Notes: generated by a model from the sequence alone, not told the origin. Positions 1 to 6,854 are shown, counted from the first letter of the stretch. The stretch is 10,391 nucleotides of DNA from Limnoglobus sp. (GCA_025353985.1 JANXNT010001393.1:1-10391); one strand, 5' to 3'. Translations and numbers: made by a program.

Positions 1-640
1 GCTTGCTGTCGTTCTTCCAGTACGCCCCCGCGATGCTGAGAATTTTGAACGCGCCGACCTTGCCCGCGTGCGGAATGTGCGGCCCGCGACAGAGATCGAT
101 AAACTCGCCCTGCCGATAGAAACTGACAGTCTCGTTCGCACTCAGCTTCTCGTCGATATGCTCGACCTTCAACTTCTGGTTGAGGTCGCCGATGAGCGTT
201 TTGCCTTCAGCAGTCGGCTTCTCGAACCGCTCGAACGGCTCGGCAAGTTTCACGATCTTCGCCATCTCGGCTTCGATGCGAACGAAGTCTTCCTCGCGGA
301 TCGGGGTTTGCGTGTGGATGTCGTAATAGAAACCGTTGTCGATGGTCGGTCCGAACGCGAGTTCGGTACCGGGGAACAACCGCATGACAGCCCGCGCCAT
401 GATGTGCGCACACGAATGCCGCAGCACATCGAGCGACTCCGCATCGCGATCCGTGAGCAGCGCGAAGTCCGCATCCGCCGTCAGTTCGCGGTCGAGATCG
501 ACGATCGTGCCGTTCACCTTCGCCGCAATCGCCGCCTGCGCCAACCGCTTGCCAATCGCCTCGGCGACATCGCGCGGGCGGGTTCCCGAAGGCACTTCGC
601 GAATCGAACCATCGGGCAGTTTCAGGGCAATCGCAGACAT
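1..640 (-). CDS. thrS: Threonyl-tRNA synthetase, N-terminal part (runs off the window)
   Basis: This cytoplasmic class II synthetase activates threonine and charges tRNA-Thr. Only the first 213 residues are in the window; the catalytic core and anticodon-binding domain lie beyond position 1. Residues 1-65 form a TGS domain. Residues 70-213 form the tRNA-SAD editing domain, which removes serine from mischarged tRNA-Thr. Its metal-binding set is intact: H75 and H79 in HSCAHIMA, and C184 and H188 in DLCRGPH, almost the same numbering as in the E. coli enzyme. The ATG at 640 has GGAG eight bases upstream. An ATG slightly further upstream is out of frame. The gene follows a frameshifted gene by 43 bases and reads in the same direction as accD and pgk, so it may be the distal gene of that transcript. 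Identification is firm; only the 3' part is unseen. Confidence 0.97.
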   Translation of the reverse strand, partial: MSAIALKLPDGSIREVPSGTRPRDVAEAIGKRLAQAAIAAKVNGTIVDLDRELTADADFALLTDRDAESLDVLRHSCAHIMARAVMRLFPGTELAFGPTIDNGFYYDIHTQTPIREEDFVRIEAEMAKIVKLAEPFERFEKPTAEGKTLIGDLNQKLKVEHIDEKLSANETVSFYRQGEFIDLCRGPHIPHAGKVGAFKILSIAGAYWKNDSK

Positions 641-683
641 CGTTCAGACTCCATTCCGGCAGGGCAACACTGTTCATAACCGT

Positions 684-1233
684 CTATTTATCGAAACCGG
701 GCAGTTCCGAGAGACTGTTCGCGTCAAATATCTCTAGGGAAATTTCTTCGAGCTGCTCGACGCTCAACGCTTCGACGATGGCCTTCTGATCGGCGGTGAG
801 TTCGCCAAACTTTTTATTGAGTTGACGAAACACGAACGTGCGTTGTCCCGCAGCTTCGCCCAAGGCTTGGCCTTTCTTGATTCCGCGGCGTTCGAAGCTG
901 CTTACGAATTCTTTGTCCATCGGTCGTTTCTCCTCTTGCAGTTTCTCGAACTTCTCCCGTTCCGGTTCGCTCATGATCGTGTAGTTGTCCAGACACTCGG
1001 CGAGCAGGAACTTCCTCCTGTCATTCTCACCGCTGTTCCGGATCCGGTCTATATAGCGTGCGTCCCCAGAATTTTTCTTCGTATGTGTTGTAGCCAACTC
1101 CGTTGCCGCTGACGTGCAGAAATCGCGGGCTGTGGGTGAAGCGCACGCGCTCCGCTTCGCAAAGCCTTCGCGTCGCGGCTAATTCAAGCGTCGCGGCGAA
1201 TAACCGATGATCGTCGTCCGGATCGTTTGTCAT
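684..1233 (-). pseudogene. Frameshifted gene between accD and thrS, DUF4351/Rpn-like C-terminus
   Basis: Two overlapping reading frames appear to be parts of one gene. The first starts at ATG 1233, 14 bases after the accD stop, and encodes 68 residues including YNTYEEKFWGRTLY before a TGA at 1027-1029. The second frame is open from about 1097 to 684. It continues with IRNSGENDRRKFLLAECLDN, a charged helical segment and a C-terminus (FRQLNKKFGELTADQ, then ALSVEQLEEI). That ending resembles the tails of DUF4351/Rpn-type proteins, which are abundant in planctomycetes. The only start codon available to the second frame near its 5' end is a TTG with no ribosome site, and the first residues it gives are simply the YNTYEEKFW codons read out of frame. 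I infer a frameshift near 1030-1060. The alternative is a separate short gene starting internally, for example at the ATG of MSEPEREKF. Assignment to the family is from memory of its sequence pattern. Confidence 0.5.
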
Positions 1234-1247
1234 GATTACGATTACGG

Positions 1248-2069
1248 TCAGGAAATATTGCAGTAATCGATCAGGCGGGCGACTTCGGTTCGCAGATCTT
1301 TGCGGTGGACGATGCGATCGACGAAGCCGTGTGCCATCAGGAATTCGCTGGTCTGGAAGCCGTCGGGCAGTTCGAGGCGGATCGTGTTCTTGATCGTACG
1401 TGCCCCCGCGAAGCCGACCATCGCCTTCGGTTCGGCCAGCGTGATATCGCCCTGGAACGCCCAACTGGCGGCAACGCCACCCATCGTCGGGTTGGTTAAA
1501 ATGCAGATGTAAAACCCGCCAGCGGAGTCGTACCGCGCGAGTGCGGCCGAGACTTTCGCCATCTGCATCAGCGACAAAATCCCTTCTTGCATTCGCGCAC
1601 CGCCGCCCGAGCCACTCACGAAAATTAACGGCAGCCGGCGCTCGGTCGCTTGCTCGGCGGCCCGCGTTAATTTCTCTCCGACGACCGCCCCCATGCTGCC
1701 CGCCATGAACGCGAAATCGGTGATACCGATGATCACGCCCCGGCCGCGGATGAAGCCCATCCCCGTGACGGCGGCGTCGTTCATTTCGGTCTTCGCCTGC
1801 TCTTCCAGAATCCGTTGCGCGTACGGAATGCGGTCGACGAAACCGAGGCTATCGACCGGCTTCAGGTTCGCGTCCCATTCCTCGAATGTATTTTCGTCGA
1901 GCAGTTGCTCGATGCGATCGCGTGCCGACGAGTTGAAGTGATGCTGGCACTCCGGGCAGACGTTCAGGTTGCGCGCAACGTCCTTCTTGAAGACCGTCGC
2001 TTTGCACGACGGGCATTTGATCCACAGTCCTTCGGGAACCCCGCGCTTGGGCAGTTCGGCATTCGACAT
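1248..2069 (-). CDS. accD: Acetyl-CoA carboxylase carboxyltransferase subunit beta
   Basis: AccD pairs with AccA to form the carboxyltransferase that moves carboxyl from biotin on AccB to acetyl-CoA, giving malonyl-CoA for fatty-acid synthesis in the cytoplasm. The 273-residue protein begins with the zinc ribbon typical of bacterial AccD: C19, C22, C38 and C41 in two CPxC knuckles. The crotonase-like carboxyltransferase fold follows, with the glycine-rich GSGGGARMQEG at 153-163 and TNPTMGGVAASWA near 192-204. The segment GFAGARTIKNTI (219-230) departs from the usual GFAGPRVIEQT, including a proline-to-alanine change. The length is slightly shorter than E. coli AccD because the C-terminal tail is short. 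The start at 2069 lies 11 bases after the pgk stop, and an AAGG that overlaps that TAA serves as ribosome site, so pgk and accD are very probably co-transcribed. Confidence 0.97.
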   Translation of the reverse strand: MSNAELPKRGVPEGLWIKCPSCKATVFKKDVARNLNVCPECQHHFNSSARDRIEQLLDENTFEEWDANLKPVDSLGFVDRIPYAQRILEEQAKTEMNDAAVTGMGFIRGRGVIIGITDFAFMAGSMGAVVGEKLTRAAEQATERRLPLIFVSGSGGGARMQEGILSLMQMAKVSAALARYDSAGGFYICILTNPTMGGVAASWAFQGDITLAEPKAMVGFAGARTIKNTIRLELPDGFQTSEFLMAHGFVDRIVHRKDLRTEVARLIDYCNIS

Positions 2070-2080
2070 TCGGAGAACCT

Positions 2081-3286
2081 TTATTTGTCGTCAATTTGCG
2101 CGAGGGACTGGAACGGCTTGCCTTCGACATAAGCGAGAAACGCCCCGCCTCCGGTCGACACGTGCGTCATTTTCGTATCGAAGCCGAACTGCTCGACCGC
2201 CTCGGCCGTCTCGCCGCCGCCGACAATCGTGACGGCGTTGCTGTGCGCCATCGCCTCGGCGATACCGCGTGTACCTTTGCTGAACGCCGGTTTTTCGAAC
2301 CAGCCGACGGGGCCGTTCCAGATCACCGTGCCCGCTTGTTTGATGCGGTTACTGTAGACTTCGACGGTGCGGGGGCCAATATCGACGCCTTCGAAATCGG
2401 CGGGAATCGCCTCGTTGACGATATGCTTCGTCTCGTTGAGGTCCGACGATTTCGCGGCGAGGTAGTCGACGGGCAGTTGGATCTTGCCGCCGATGTGGTG
2501 AAGCAATGGTTGCGCTGCGAGGAGTTCTTCCGGGGCGACGCGCGTGCCGCCAACATCGTGCCCTTGGGCCTTCAGGAACGTGTACGCCATCTTGCCGCCG
2601 ATCAGCAGTTGATCGACTTTCGACAACAGCACGTTGATGAACGCGATCTTGTCCGAAACCTTCGCCCCGCCCATCACGGCGAGCAGCGGCAACTTCGGTT
2701 GTGCCATGAGGGCATCGATGATTTCGAGTTCCTTGGCAACGAGAAAACCAACTGCACGCGGGAAGCCGTTGTTCTTCATCCGCATCGGCAAGGCGACCAT
2801 GCTCGCGTCTTTGTCGTTGTGGCAAGTGCCGAACGCATCGTTCACATACGCATTGCCGAGCGCGGCAACGAGAATCCCGAACTCGGCGTCATTCTTTTGC
2901 TCGCGCGGGTCGAAGCGCAAGTTCTCGAGCATCAGCACTTCGCCGGGTTGCAGTGCCGCCGCCCGTGCCGTGACTTCCGCGCCGACAACGGTGTTGCCCG
3001 CCTTGGCCACGGAGATTTCCAGCAGGTCCGCGAGCCGTTCGGCGACTTTGTCCATCGTCAGGAACTTGTCGGCGACTGCGTCGCGGGTCGGTCGGCCGAG
3101 GTGGCTCATCGCGATCACCGAAGCGCCCGCTTTCAGGAGTGCTTTGATCGTCGGCAGCGCGCCGCGAATGCGGCGATCGTTCTTGATCTCGCCGCTGATC
3201 TTGTCCAGTGGCACGTTGAAATCGACCCGCACGAGGACTTTCTTGCCCTTCAAGTCGCCGAGATCGCTGATCTGCTTTTTAGCCAT
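2081..3286 (-). CDS. pgk: Phosphoglycerate kinase
   Basis: This glycolytic enzyme transfers phosphate between 1,3-bisphosphoglycerate and ADP in the cytoplasm. At 401 residues it has normal bacterial length and both Rossmann-like lobes. Recognisable motifs are VRVDFNVP (19-26), SHLGRP (61-66), LENLRF (120-125), VMGGAKVSDKI (204-214), WNGPVGWFE (323-331), GGGETAEA (356-363) and STGGGAF (377-383). Two sites are unusual. The loop usually written FGTAHRAHAS reads FGTCHNDKDAS here, so the arginine that normally joins the substrate-binding basic patch is replaced. The Mg-nucleotide loop has GGGE instead of the usual GGGD. The ATG at 3286 gives the expected N-terminus but has no clear Shine-Dalgarno site. 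The gene lies 29 bases after the membrane-protein gene and 11 bases before accD; gap is two genes upstream, a broken form of the common gap-pgk pair. Confidence 0.97.
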   Translation of the reverse strand: MAKKQISDLGDLKGKKVLVRVDFNVPLDKISGEIKNDRRIRGALPTIKALLKAGASVIAMSHLGRPTRDAVADKFLTMDKVAERLADLLEISVAKAGNTVVGAEVTARAAALQPGEVLMLENLRFDPREQKNDAEFGILVAALGNAYVNDAFGTCHNDKDASMVALPMRMKNNGFPRAVGFLVAKELEIIDALMAQPKLPLLAVMGGAKVSDKIAFINVLLSKVDQLLIGGKMAYTFLKAQGHDVGGTRVAPEELLAAQPLLHHIGGKIQLPVDYLAAKSSDLNETKHIVNEAIPADFEGVDIGPRTVEVYSNRIKQAGTVIWNGPVGWFEKPAFSKGTRGIAEAMAHSNAVTIVGGGETAEAVEQFGFDTKMTHVSTGGGAFLAYVEGKPFQSLAQIDDK

Positions 3287-3315
3287 CGGTCTGCTTCTAT
3301 AAGTGTCGTTGAATA

Positions 3316-3894
3316 TTAGTTGACGTAATCGCTGAAGACGTCGTCGTCGTTGGGTTCGAAAACGCTCACTTTGTCTGGTATGAACTTCTCGACTCTTTTT
3401 AGCAAGGTCTGCGGGTCGGGACCGTTGCAGAGCACATAGTCGGGAACGACAATCTTGTCGAATTCGCCGTTGAAAGCAAACACATACTTGACACCTTTGC
3501 CGCGGTAGGTTCGATTCCCGAGGTCGTAATCGGTCACTCGCAGCGTCTCGCCGCCGATGAGGAACTTGCGGACCTTAACCGACTTCATCTCTTCCCACGG
3601 GATGTCGAATGTATCTTTCTTCGTCGTGTAGCGAACGCCATTCTGAAAGACTTCAAACGTCTCGCCACATTTCTGTACGGCCATCATTGTCGAAATACCG
3701 CCAGCGACAAATAGGATGCCAGAAAGCGCGTAACCGTAGACCGACGACTGGAGAGCCGCCGCCGTCACGATGATCCCAATTAGTCCCAGCCCGCACACAA
3801 TACTGGCCGTCGCAATCTTCCCAGGATTCGTGCTGGTGTAAAATAGCAACAGCTTCCCAAGTGGGTCTTTGCCCTTCGTGCGTTTCTTTGCCAC
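3316..3894 (-). CDS. Two-helix membrane protein with PH-like cytoplasmic domain (DUF6585-like)
   Basis: This 192-residue protein has a lysine-rich N-terminus (MAKKRTKGKDPLGK), two hydrophobic helices at about residues 27-48 and 54-74 forming a membrane hairpin, and a soluble remainder. The segment after the second helix (FEVFQNGVRYTTKKDTFDIPW, 80-100, then EEMKSVKVRKF) has the pattern of small bacterial PH-like domains that follow a membrane hairpin, as in DUF6585-type proteins: strands, then a tryptophan-containing turn, then a charged strand. The C-terminus is acidic (PNDDDVFSDY). The start is GTG at 3894 with GGAG seven bases upstream. It sits 27 bases after the 79-aa gene and 29 before pgk, on the same strand. 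Its GC content is visibly lower than that of gap and pgk (29 of 60 in 3421-3480), suggesting later insertion. The function is unknown; the family suggestion is tentative, while the membrane topology is well supported. Confidence 0.82.
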   Translation of the reverse strand: MAKKRTKGKDPLGKLLLFYTSTNPGKIATASIVCGLGLIGIIVTAAALQSSVYGYALSGILFVAGGISTMMAVQKCGETFEVFQNGVRYTTKKDTFDIPWEEMKSVKVRKFLIGGETLRVTDYDLGNRTYRGKGVKYVFAFNGEFDKIVVPDYVLCNGPDPQTLLKRVEKFIPDKVSVFEPNDDDVFSDYVN

Positions 3895-3921
3895 GCGATG
3901 ACTCCGAATCCGGTTGAAGGA

Positions 3922-4161
3922 CTATTTTGTTAACGCCGGCAGATCGCAAAGTTCCGTGATATGCATCATTGAAAGTCGTGTAACCTGCTCCGCATAACTC
4001 GGTGCTTCTGCACTGGGTATTCCGACAATTAAAAACCGCCGACCGATGATGACCAGATCGGGATGATAGACATCGTGAGTCTGCCCGGCCGAAGTTACAA
4101 TCCGAAACGGATGGAACGGCACTTCTCGAAGCCGGGTTTCTACGTCGCCTGAAGTCAGCAT
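3922..4161 (-). CDS. Small conserved planctomycete protein of unknown function (79 aa)
   Basis: This is a short soluble protein with no signal peptide or membrane segment. Its layout matches a small family I recall as common in planctomycetes: a short helix (GDVETRLREVPF), the motif PFHPFRI at 15-21, a strand pair leading to HPDLVIIGRR at 33-42, another strand (FLIVGIPS), and a late MMHITEL at 65-71. This suggests a compact alpha-beta fold. No catalytic or DNA-binding residues stand out, and I know of no function for it. The ATG at 4161 is the only good start; the ribosome site is weak (GAGAG about ten bases upstream). It is downstream of gap by 101 bases and upstream of the membrane-protein gene by 27, all on one strand. 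The pair may form a unit inserted between gap and pgk. Confidence 0.75.
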   Translation of the reverse strand: MLTSGDVETRLREVPFHPFRIVTSAGQTHDVYHPDLVIIGRRFLIVGIPSAEAPSYAEQVTRLSMMHITELCDLPALTK

Positions 4162-4223
4162 GGGATGGCTCTCACGGTTTGTGGGTTAAACAAATACCAT
4201 TCTATCACACCCGATGCTCGAAA

Positions 4224-4256
4224 GCTCTGCTCCCTCTCCGCATCGGAGCAAGGAGC
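4224..4256 (-). terminator. Possible weak hairpin after gap (attenuator or partial terminator)
   Basis: Within the 101 bases between gap and the 79-aa gene is an inverted repeat. On the plus strand GCTC and TGCTCC (4224-4233) can pair with GGAGCA (4245-4250) and GAGC (4253-4256), leaving a two-base bulge. A competing hairpin, CTCCG-cat-CGGAG (4236-4248), lies inside it. No T-run follows on the minus strand, so this is not a classical intrinsic terminator. It could attenuate or process the transcript after gap. Confidence 0.25.
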
Positions 4257-4262
4257 CAGAAA

Positions 4263-5312
4263 TTAACCCTTCGCGATCATGAACTTCAGCAAGTCCACGC
4301 AGCGGTTGCTGTAGCCCCATTCGTTGTCGTACCAGCTGATCAACTTGAAGAACTTGCTGTTCAACTCGATGCCACTGCCCGCATCGAAGATACTGCTGTG
4401 GTTATCGTGGATGAAGTCGCTGCTCACGACTTCGTCGGTCGTGTAGGCGAGGATGCCCTTCATGTACGTTTCGCTCGCGCGCTTCATCGCTTCGCAAATT
4501 TCCTTATAGCTCGTCGCCTTCACGGTTTTCACGGTGAGATCGACCACTGAGACGGTCGGCGTCGGTACGCGGAACGCCATTCCGGTCAGTTTGCCCTTCA
4601 GTTCGGGCAGCACCAGCGCGACTGCGCGTGCGGCACCGGTTGCGCTCGGGATGATGTTGATTGCGGCGCTACGGCCACCTTTCCAGTCCTTCTTGCTCGG
4701 CGCGTCGACCGTTTTTTGCGTTGCGGTGTAGCTGTGGACCGTCGTCATCAGGCCTTCGTCGATGCCGAAGCCTTCCTTCAGCAACACGTGAACGACTGGC
4801 GCGAGGCAGTTTGTCGTGCAACTCGCGTTGCTGATGATGTGGTGTGTTTTCGGGTCGTATTTTTCGTTGTTGACGCCCATCACGATCGTCAGATCTTCGC
4901 CCTTGGCAGGCGCGGAGATAATGACTTTCTTCGCGCCAGCGGTGATGTGCCCCTGTGCCTTGTCGGCATCGGTAAACAGCCCCGTCGATTCGATGACGTA
5001 ATCGACGCCGAGCTTGCCCCACGGGATCGCGGTCGGACCTTCCTTCACGGCGAGGCACTGAATGCGGTGCCCGTTGACGACGAGGACATCGTCTTCGGCG
5101 AGGGACGGCGACGACTTTTCGCTGTGCACGGAGCCGTTGAATTTCCCTTGCGTGGAATCGTACTTTACCAGGTAGGCGAGGTTGTCTGCGGGGACGAGAT
5201 CGTTGACGGCCACGATGTCGATTTCTTTACCGAGGAGGCCTTGTTCGACGAGCGCCCGGAACACCAATCGGCCGATGCGACCGAACCCGTTGATACCGAC
5301 TTTCACTGCCAT
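4263..5312 (-). CDS. gap: Glyceraldehyde-3-phosphate dehydrogenase, type I
   Basis: This cytoplasmic enzyme oxidises and phosphorylates glyceraldehyde-3-phosphate to 1,3-bisphosphoglycerate. It has 349 residues. The N-terminal Rossmann motif GINGFGRIGR (6-15) binds the cofactor. D38 in VAVNDL points to NAD+ rather than NADP+ preference, as in GapA-type enzymes. The catalytic site SNASCTTNC (161-169) carries C165, and H193 in TVHSYTATQ is the catalytic base. The C-terminal SWYDNEWGYSNR is present. The frame is open further upstream to 5381, but that extension (KVTFCKSPRYGCG) is unlike the family and crosses the leader hairpin. The ATG at 5312 gives the standard N-terminus and has GGAG ten bases upstream. 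It begins the gap to thrS run of minus-strand genes and lies 132 bases after the small lipoprotein gene, enough room for its own promoter. Confidence 0.98.
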   Translation of the reverse strand: MAVKVGINGFGRIGRLVFRALVEQGLLGKEIDIVAVNDLVPADNLAYLVKYDSTQGKFNGSVHSEKSSPSLAEDDVLVVNGHRIQCLAVKEGPTAIPWGKLGVDYVIESTGLFTDADKAQGHITAGAKKVIISAPAKGEDLTIVMGVNNEKYDPKTHHIISNASCTTNCLAPVVHVLLKEGFGIDEGLMTTVHSYTATQKTVDAPSKKDWKGGRSAAINIIPSATGAARAVALVLPELKGKLTGMAFRVPTPTVSVVDLTVKTVKATSYKEICEAMKRASETYMKGILAYTTDEVVSSDFIHDNHSSIFDAGSGIELNSKFFKLISWYDNEWGYSNRCVDLLKFMIAKG

Positions 5313-5336
5313 GGACGTTCGTCTCCGCAATGGGGG

Positions 5337-5361
5337 AAGCCCGCAACCGTAGCGGGGGCTT
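5337..5361 (-). promoter_or_regulatory. Hairpin in the gap leader, next to a TTTTGCAAAA palindrome
   Basis: On the minus strand AAGCCCCCGC (5361-5352), a seven-base loop and GCGGGCTT (5344-5337) form an eight-base-pair GC-rich stem with a two-base bulge, ending 24 bases before the gap start. Directly upstream is the perfect palindrome TTTTGCAAAA (5360-5369), overlapping the stem edge. A leader hairpin beside a ten-base palindrome could be a regulatory site for gap, such as an operator or a translation-control element. There is no T-run after it on the minus strand, so it does not look like a terminator in that direction. Confidence 0.35.
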
Positions 5362-5385
5362 TTGCAAAAAGTAACTTTCACGACT

Positions 5386-5414
5386 AATTTATGGATGCGC
5401 GCAGCGGTTGACAG
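5386..5414 (-). promoter_or_regulatory. Weak candidate promoter for gap
   Basis: On the minus strand CTGTCA (5414-5409), a 17-base spacer and TAAATT (5391-5386) match the sigma-70 consensus at four of six bases in each box. It would place transcription start near 5379 and a leader of about 65 bases containing the palindrome and hairpin. The spacing is right and the location is sensible, but each box is weak. Confidence 0.25.
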
Positions 5415-5444
5415 TAGTCCGACGGGACGAGTTTGTCGTGCGAA

Positions 5445-5603
5445 TCAATCGGCTTTCGACGAACCTTGGTTCGTATCCGCGTCGGATTCCTTGACTCCAG
5501 AATTGCCTTTTTTGCTTTCGCCGGCCTTCGGATTGCTATTCTTCGCATCCGAGCAACCGAGCGAACCTATCGCGAACAAAACCAAAAGGAATATCCGATG
5601 CAT
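5445..5603 (-). CDS. Very small secreted lipoprotein, partner of the DUF1559 gene
   Basis: The 52-residue product begins MHRIFLLVLFAIGSLGCSD: a positively charged start, a hydrophobic core of about ten residues and a cysteine at position 17. The lipobox is imperfect (S-L-G-C; the usual consensus has L, V or I three residues before the cysteine). The rest is a hydrophilic, disordered stretch rich in K, S, D, N and G, ending SSKAD, so the mature peptide would be only about 36 residues on the membrane surface. The frame is also open to a TTG at 5636 that overlaps the stop of the DUF1559 gene, but that start would add 11 residues in front of the signal peptide; the ATG at 5603 is preferred. Small lipoproteins right after DUF1559 genes occur repeatedly in planctomycetes, by my recollection. 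No function is known. Confidence 0.7.
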   Translation of the reverse strand: MHRIFLLVLFAIGSLGCSDAKNSNPKAGESKKGNSGVKESDADTNQGSSKAD

Positions 5604-5632
5604 AACAGTGGCCGTTCGTGGTAGGGGAATGA

Positions 5633-6688
5633 TCAATCGAATTGGACGATGTCGCCATCAGCTGCGCCGCACATTGGTACGTAAATCGTGCTGAAATCCA
5701 GATCACCCGCAAGCGAGCGGACTGAGCCGTCCATGAATGCGGCGTTGTAGCGTCCACCAGTATGAAGGCTACCGGGTCGCCCACTACCCAAACCGCGACC
5801 CGCAGCGGTTTTGAGGCAACCCGCACTCGGCGATGGGCACGAACGAAAGTTACTGATGAAGAACGAATGTCCGATGGGGTTAATGGTCCAGCCCTCGTTT
5901 GCCGTACCGACAAACGTCAGACCACCTGCGGTTTCGGCCCAACCGAGCGTATTGCTCATCCCGTCGGTGATGCCGGCGATCGCTATGCCTCGTCCAGAAC
6001 CGCCTTTGTAGCGGAACGGCCCACCATACTGGGTTTCGGGGCTAGCCGGGTGAGGACTGAAACCGATGTTCAGCGCATAGTTGGTTTTGCCAGTCGATGT
6101 AATTGCGATTGTGCCACCCACGAACGAGTCCGTCGTCGTACTCAACAATGGCGGTGCCACGCCGACCGATGCCCAAACACCGGTGCTCGGGAAGTCGATT
6201 CCCCGTAAGCCCCACCCGCGAAGTCGTGGCATGTTCACCGCCGATTCCAGCGCTACCCCCGATGGGCAAAGGAACATCTTGATGTTGCCTTCGTCGGCAA
6301 ACACGGTGGCGGTTGTGGGGCCATACCCACGGAGCACGGGTTGCACGTTCGAACACCAGAACGTTCCCGACCCTTTCTGCGTCGGTTCCCAGATTCGGAA
6401 CCGCGCGACTTGCTCCAGATACGGCAGAATCAACACGTCGGATGTCATACCGCGATTGTTCATGCTCGGCGGTAGTAAGCTGAAGCTCGATTCGTAACTC
6501 ATCACGCCCAAGCCGATTTGCTTGAGGTTGTTGAAGCAAGTCGTTCGCGCCGCCGCTTCACGCACCTTTTGCACCGCAGGTAGCAATAATCCAATGAGAA
6601 TGGCAATAATCGCAATGACTACCAGTAACTCGATGAGGGTGAAACCGCGCCGAATGCGAGATGAAAATGAACGTGAGCGAACAGCCAT
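5633..6688 (-). CDS. DUF1559 protein with type IV pilin-like N-terminus
   Basis: This 351-residue protein starts with a short basic leader (MAVRSRSFSSRIRRG) followed by FTLIELLVVIAIIAILIGLL. The prepilin peptidase would cut after G15 and methylate F16; E20 is the conserved fifth residue. The helix continues as PAVQKVREAAART, the N-terminal pattern of the large planctomycete DUF1559 (SBP_bac_10) family. The C-terminus carries the family signature HTGGRYNAAFMDGSVR, with H309 and D320. Such proteins are exported pseudopilin-like proteins of unknown role, often present in dozens of copies per genome. An ATG at 6700 would add four residues (MRYV). The ATG at 6688 is chosen because GAGG lies six bases before it, inside those codons. 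The stop lies just before the small lipoprotein gene. The protein is complete and unusual only in being the sole member here. Confidence 0.94.
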   Translation of the reverse strand: MAVRSRSFSSRIRRGFTLIELLVVIAIIAILIGLLLPAVQKVREAAARTTCFNNLKQIGLGVMSYESSFSLLPPSMNNRGMTSDVLILPYLEQVARFRIWEPTQKGSGTFWCSNVQPVLRGYGPTTATVFADEGNIKMFLCPSGVALESAVNMPRLRGWGLRGIDFPSTGVWASVGVAPPLLSTTTDSFVGGTIAITSTGKTNYALNIGFSPHPASPETQYGGPFRYKGGSGRGIAIAGITDGMSNTLGWAETAGGLTFVGTANEGWTINPIGHSFFISNFRSCPSPSAGCLKTAAGRGLGSGRPGSLHTGGRYNAAFMDGSVRSLAGDLDFSTIYVPMCGAADGDIVQFD

Positions 6689-6730
6689 AACGTACCTCAT
6701 TCTAACGAACGATTTGCTAGCGGTTGTAAT

Positions 6731-6759
6731 ACAATAATAAAAACAAGATCGTTATTCAA
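6731..6759 (-). promoter_or_regulatory. Candidate promoter for the DUF1559 gene
   Basis: On the minus strand TTGAAT (6759-6754), a 17-base spacer and TATTGT (6736-6731) give a plausible sigma-70-like pair, with the start of transcription near 6724 and a leader of about 36 bases. The surrounding stretch 6721-6780 is the most AT-rich part of the window, as expected for a promoter. An overlapping TATTAT is an alternative -10 box with a spacer that is too short. Confidence 0.35.
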
Positions 6760-6825
6760 CCGAGTATCTCGAAAATTAAATCTACCCTGACGCACACACG
6801 GGTCGCGCAGACTTACAAAACGCAT

Positions 6826-6854
6826 TTGACCCTGACACGATGACCGATTACACT
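6826..6854 (+). promoter_or_regulatory. Sigma-70-like promoter for the DUF1501 gene
   Basis: TTGACC (6826-6831) and TACACT (6849-6854) are separated by exactly 17 bases. The boxes match the consensus at five and four of six positions. Transcription would start near 6861, giving a leader of about 38 bases before the ATG at 6899. A GTG at 6857, in frame with the DUF1501 gene, would lie at or before the transcript start, which argues against it as the translation start. This promoter may also drive the three genes that follow. Confidence 0.5.

Noticed and set aside
2096..3319. A 407-codon open frame on the plus strand opposite pgk
   Set aside because: It is the antisense shadow of a clearly real pgk in GC-rich DNA. 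Its product is arginine-, histidine- and aspartate-rich without any recognisable motif, and it has no ribosome site.
5313..5381. 69-base 5' extension of gap in frame
   Set aside because: The added residues are unlike any GapA N-terminus and the stretch contains the leader hairpin; ATG 5312 gives the standard start.
5408..5440. TTGACA on the plus strand as a promoter -35 box
   Set aside because: No -10-like sequence lies 16-18 bases downstream, and no plus-strand gene follows.
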